Origin: Anaerocolumna sp.
GTDB taxonomy: Bacteria > Bacillota > Clostridia > Lachnospirales > Lachnospiraceae
DNA: 6,187 nt
Assembly: GCA_029256035.1 (NCBI GenBank)
Contig: JAQSYR010000109.1
Location: 1 to 6,187, forward strand
Reading direction: 5' to 3'
The notes under the pieces are model-generated. The model was not told the DNA's origin and made no database searches. It saw nothing but the letters and a program-made list of their open reading frames with translations. Positions within the stretch are counted from its first letter, which is position 1; each line of letters begins with the position of its first letter. The translations under genes were made by a program, and so were the position numbers. Below are positions 5,367 through 6,187 of this stretch, piece after piece.

Positions 5367-6187
5367 ATGCGAAGTCTGATTAAAAGATTATTGCCAGGAT
5401 GGTTATTATCCATACTTAAGCAGATACGCTATTACATCATAGTCTTTCTGTTTTATTTGTTCCGTCTGGTACCAATTCATCCTAGAAGAGTTGTTATATG
5501 CAATGTTTGGGGATTTGGAGATAATGCAAAATATGTTACGGAAGAACTGGTAAAAAGGAAGAAAAATATCCAGATTATTTTTATAACCAACCATCCTGAA
5601 AGTGCCTTTGCTCCAAAGGGTGTTTTAACTCGAAAAACAAATTCCCTAACAGCCATTTATGCTCTGGCTACTGCAAAGATTTGGGTTGATAATAACCGTA
5701 AAGAAAATTATATTAGAAAAAGAAAAAATCAATATTATATTCAAACCTGGCATGGTGGAATTGCACTGAAAAGGATTGAGAAAGATTATGAAGATAAATT
5801 AGGACCGGACTATGTGGCAAATGCAAAAAGAGATTCAGCAATGGCTGACTTATTTGTATCTAATAGTAATTTTTGTACCAATTTATATCGAAATAGTTTC
5901 TGGTATCAGGGAGCAATTTTAGAATGTGGCAGCCCACGTAATGATATCTTATTACAACCCGATAAAACTTTAGCAGGACAGGTCAAAAAGCGTTTAGGTG
6001 TAAGGGAAGACTTAAGAATTGTTATTTATGCACCAACCTATAGGGAAGGCAATGATACACGCGCTTATCAAATGGATTTTCATAAGGTATTAAAAGTACT
6101 GGAAGATAAGTTTGGTGGCAAATGGGTATTTGCAGTACGCCTGCATCCTTTGGTTTCGGAACAAAGCAATTGTATCAAATATTCAGA
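5367..6187 (+). CDS. Second CDP-glycerol glycerophosphotransferase family protein (5' part)
   Basis: The frame opens at ATG 5367, with GGAGGT (5357-5362) 4 bases upstream, and stays open to the window end: 273 complete codons without a stop, so the C-terminus is outside. The N-terminus has basic residues and a hydrophobic segment (about 22-37, YYIIVFLFYLFRLVPI) that may insert in or lie on the membrane. NVWGFGDNAKYVTEEL (46-61) replaces the FESN block of the upstream paralogue. The catalytic pattern is clear: YIQTWHGGIALKRI with His-129, SPRNDIL (189-195), IYAPTYREGND (220-230) and RLHPLV with His-260. The ITDYSS-type segment should follow beyond the window. It uses CDP-glycerol, presumably from the TagD encoded in the same operon. 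The different N-terminus and motif details suggest a different acceptor from the first transferase, for example glycan decoration versus chain start or extension; this is inference. Confidence 0.88.
   Translation, partial: MRSLIKRLLPGWLLSILKQIRYYIIVFLFYLFRLVPIHPRRVVICNVWGFGDNAKYVTEELVKRKKNIQIIFITNHPESAFAPKGVLTRKTNSLTAIYALATAKIWVDNNRKENYIRKRKNQYYIQTWHGGIALKRIEKDYEDKLGPDYVANAKRDSAMADLFVSNSNFCTNLYRNSFWYQGAILECGSPRNDILLQPDKTLAGQVKKRLGVREDLRIVIYAPTYREGNDTRAYQMDFHKVLKVLEDKFGGKWVFAVRLHPLVSEQSNCIKYS

Overview
The window is AT-rich with Gram-positive style expression signals: strong AGGAGG-type ribosome sites, TTGACT/TATAAT promoters with 17-base spacers, and a hairpin plus T-tract terminator. The gene content is a YbbR/CdaR C-terminus followed by an HPr, a type-2 LeuA, and CDP-glycerol wall-polymer genes. 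Together these point to a low-GC Clostridia, most likely Lachnospiraceae. This placement is an inference from recalled family similarity, not a database match. All genes recognised are on the + strand.

Region 1 (1-482) is the tail of a c-di-AMP/PTS-like locus. It holds the C-terminal 100 codons of a YbbR-domain (CdaR-like) protein, then an HPr gene that is visibly broken. The HPr start, ribosome site and His-15 region are intact and the last codons are recognisable in another frame, but the middle (about 44 codons) is missing.

Region 2 (483-2340) is a monocistronic leuA unit. It has an extended -10 promoter (531-559), a leader of about 160 nt, leuA (727-2253) and a perfect-stem terminator (2275-2327). 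LeuA keeps both ends and most catalytic motifs, but appears to lack about 45 residues of the TIM barrel, in frame, between residues 184 and 185. The missing stretch normally carries the LPSTVEM/TPN-YADQ block.

Region 3 (2341-6187) is a cell-wall glycopolymer operon driven by a strong promoter (2358-2386). It encodes TagD (makes CDP-glycerol), a CDP-glycerol glycerophosphotransferase, a WsaF-like (rhamnan-type) glycosyltransferase, and a second, divergent glycerophosphotransferase that runs off the window. Together they suggest a wall glycan carrying glycerol phosphate: TagD supplies the donor, the two transferases place or polymerise glycerol phosphate, and the glycosyltransferase builds the glycan.

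The most notable signals are the two internal deletions of similar estimated size in neighbouring genes (HPr and leuA), and the wall operon that pairs glycerol-phosphate transfer with a rhamnan-type glycosyltransferase. No RNA genes, insertion sequences, CRISPR arrays or attachment sites were seen. The only non-coding stretches above 100 bases are 483-726 and 2254-2453, and both are described below.
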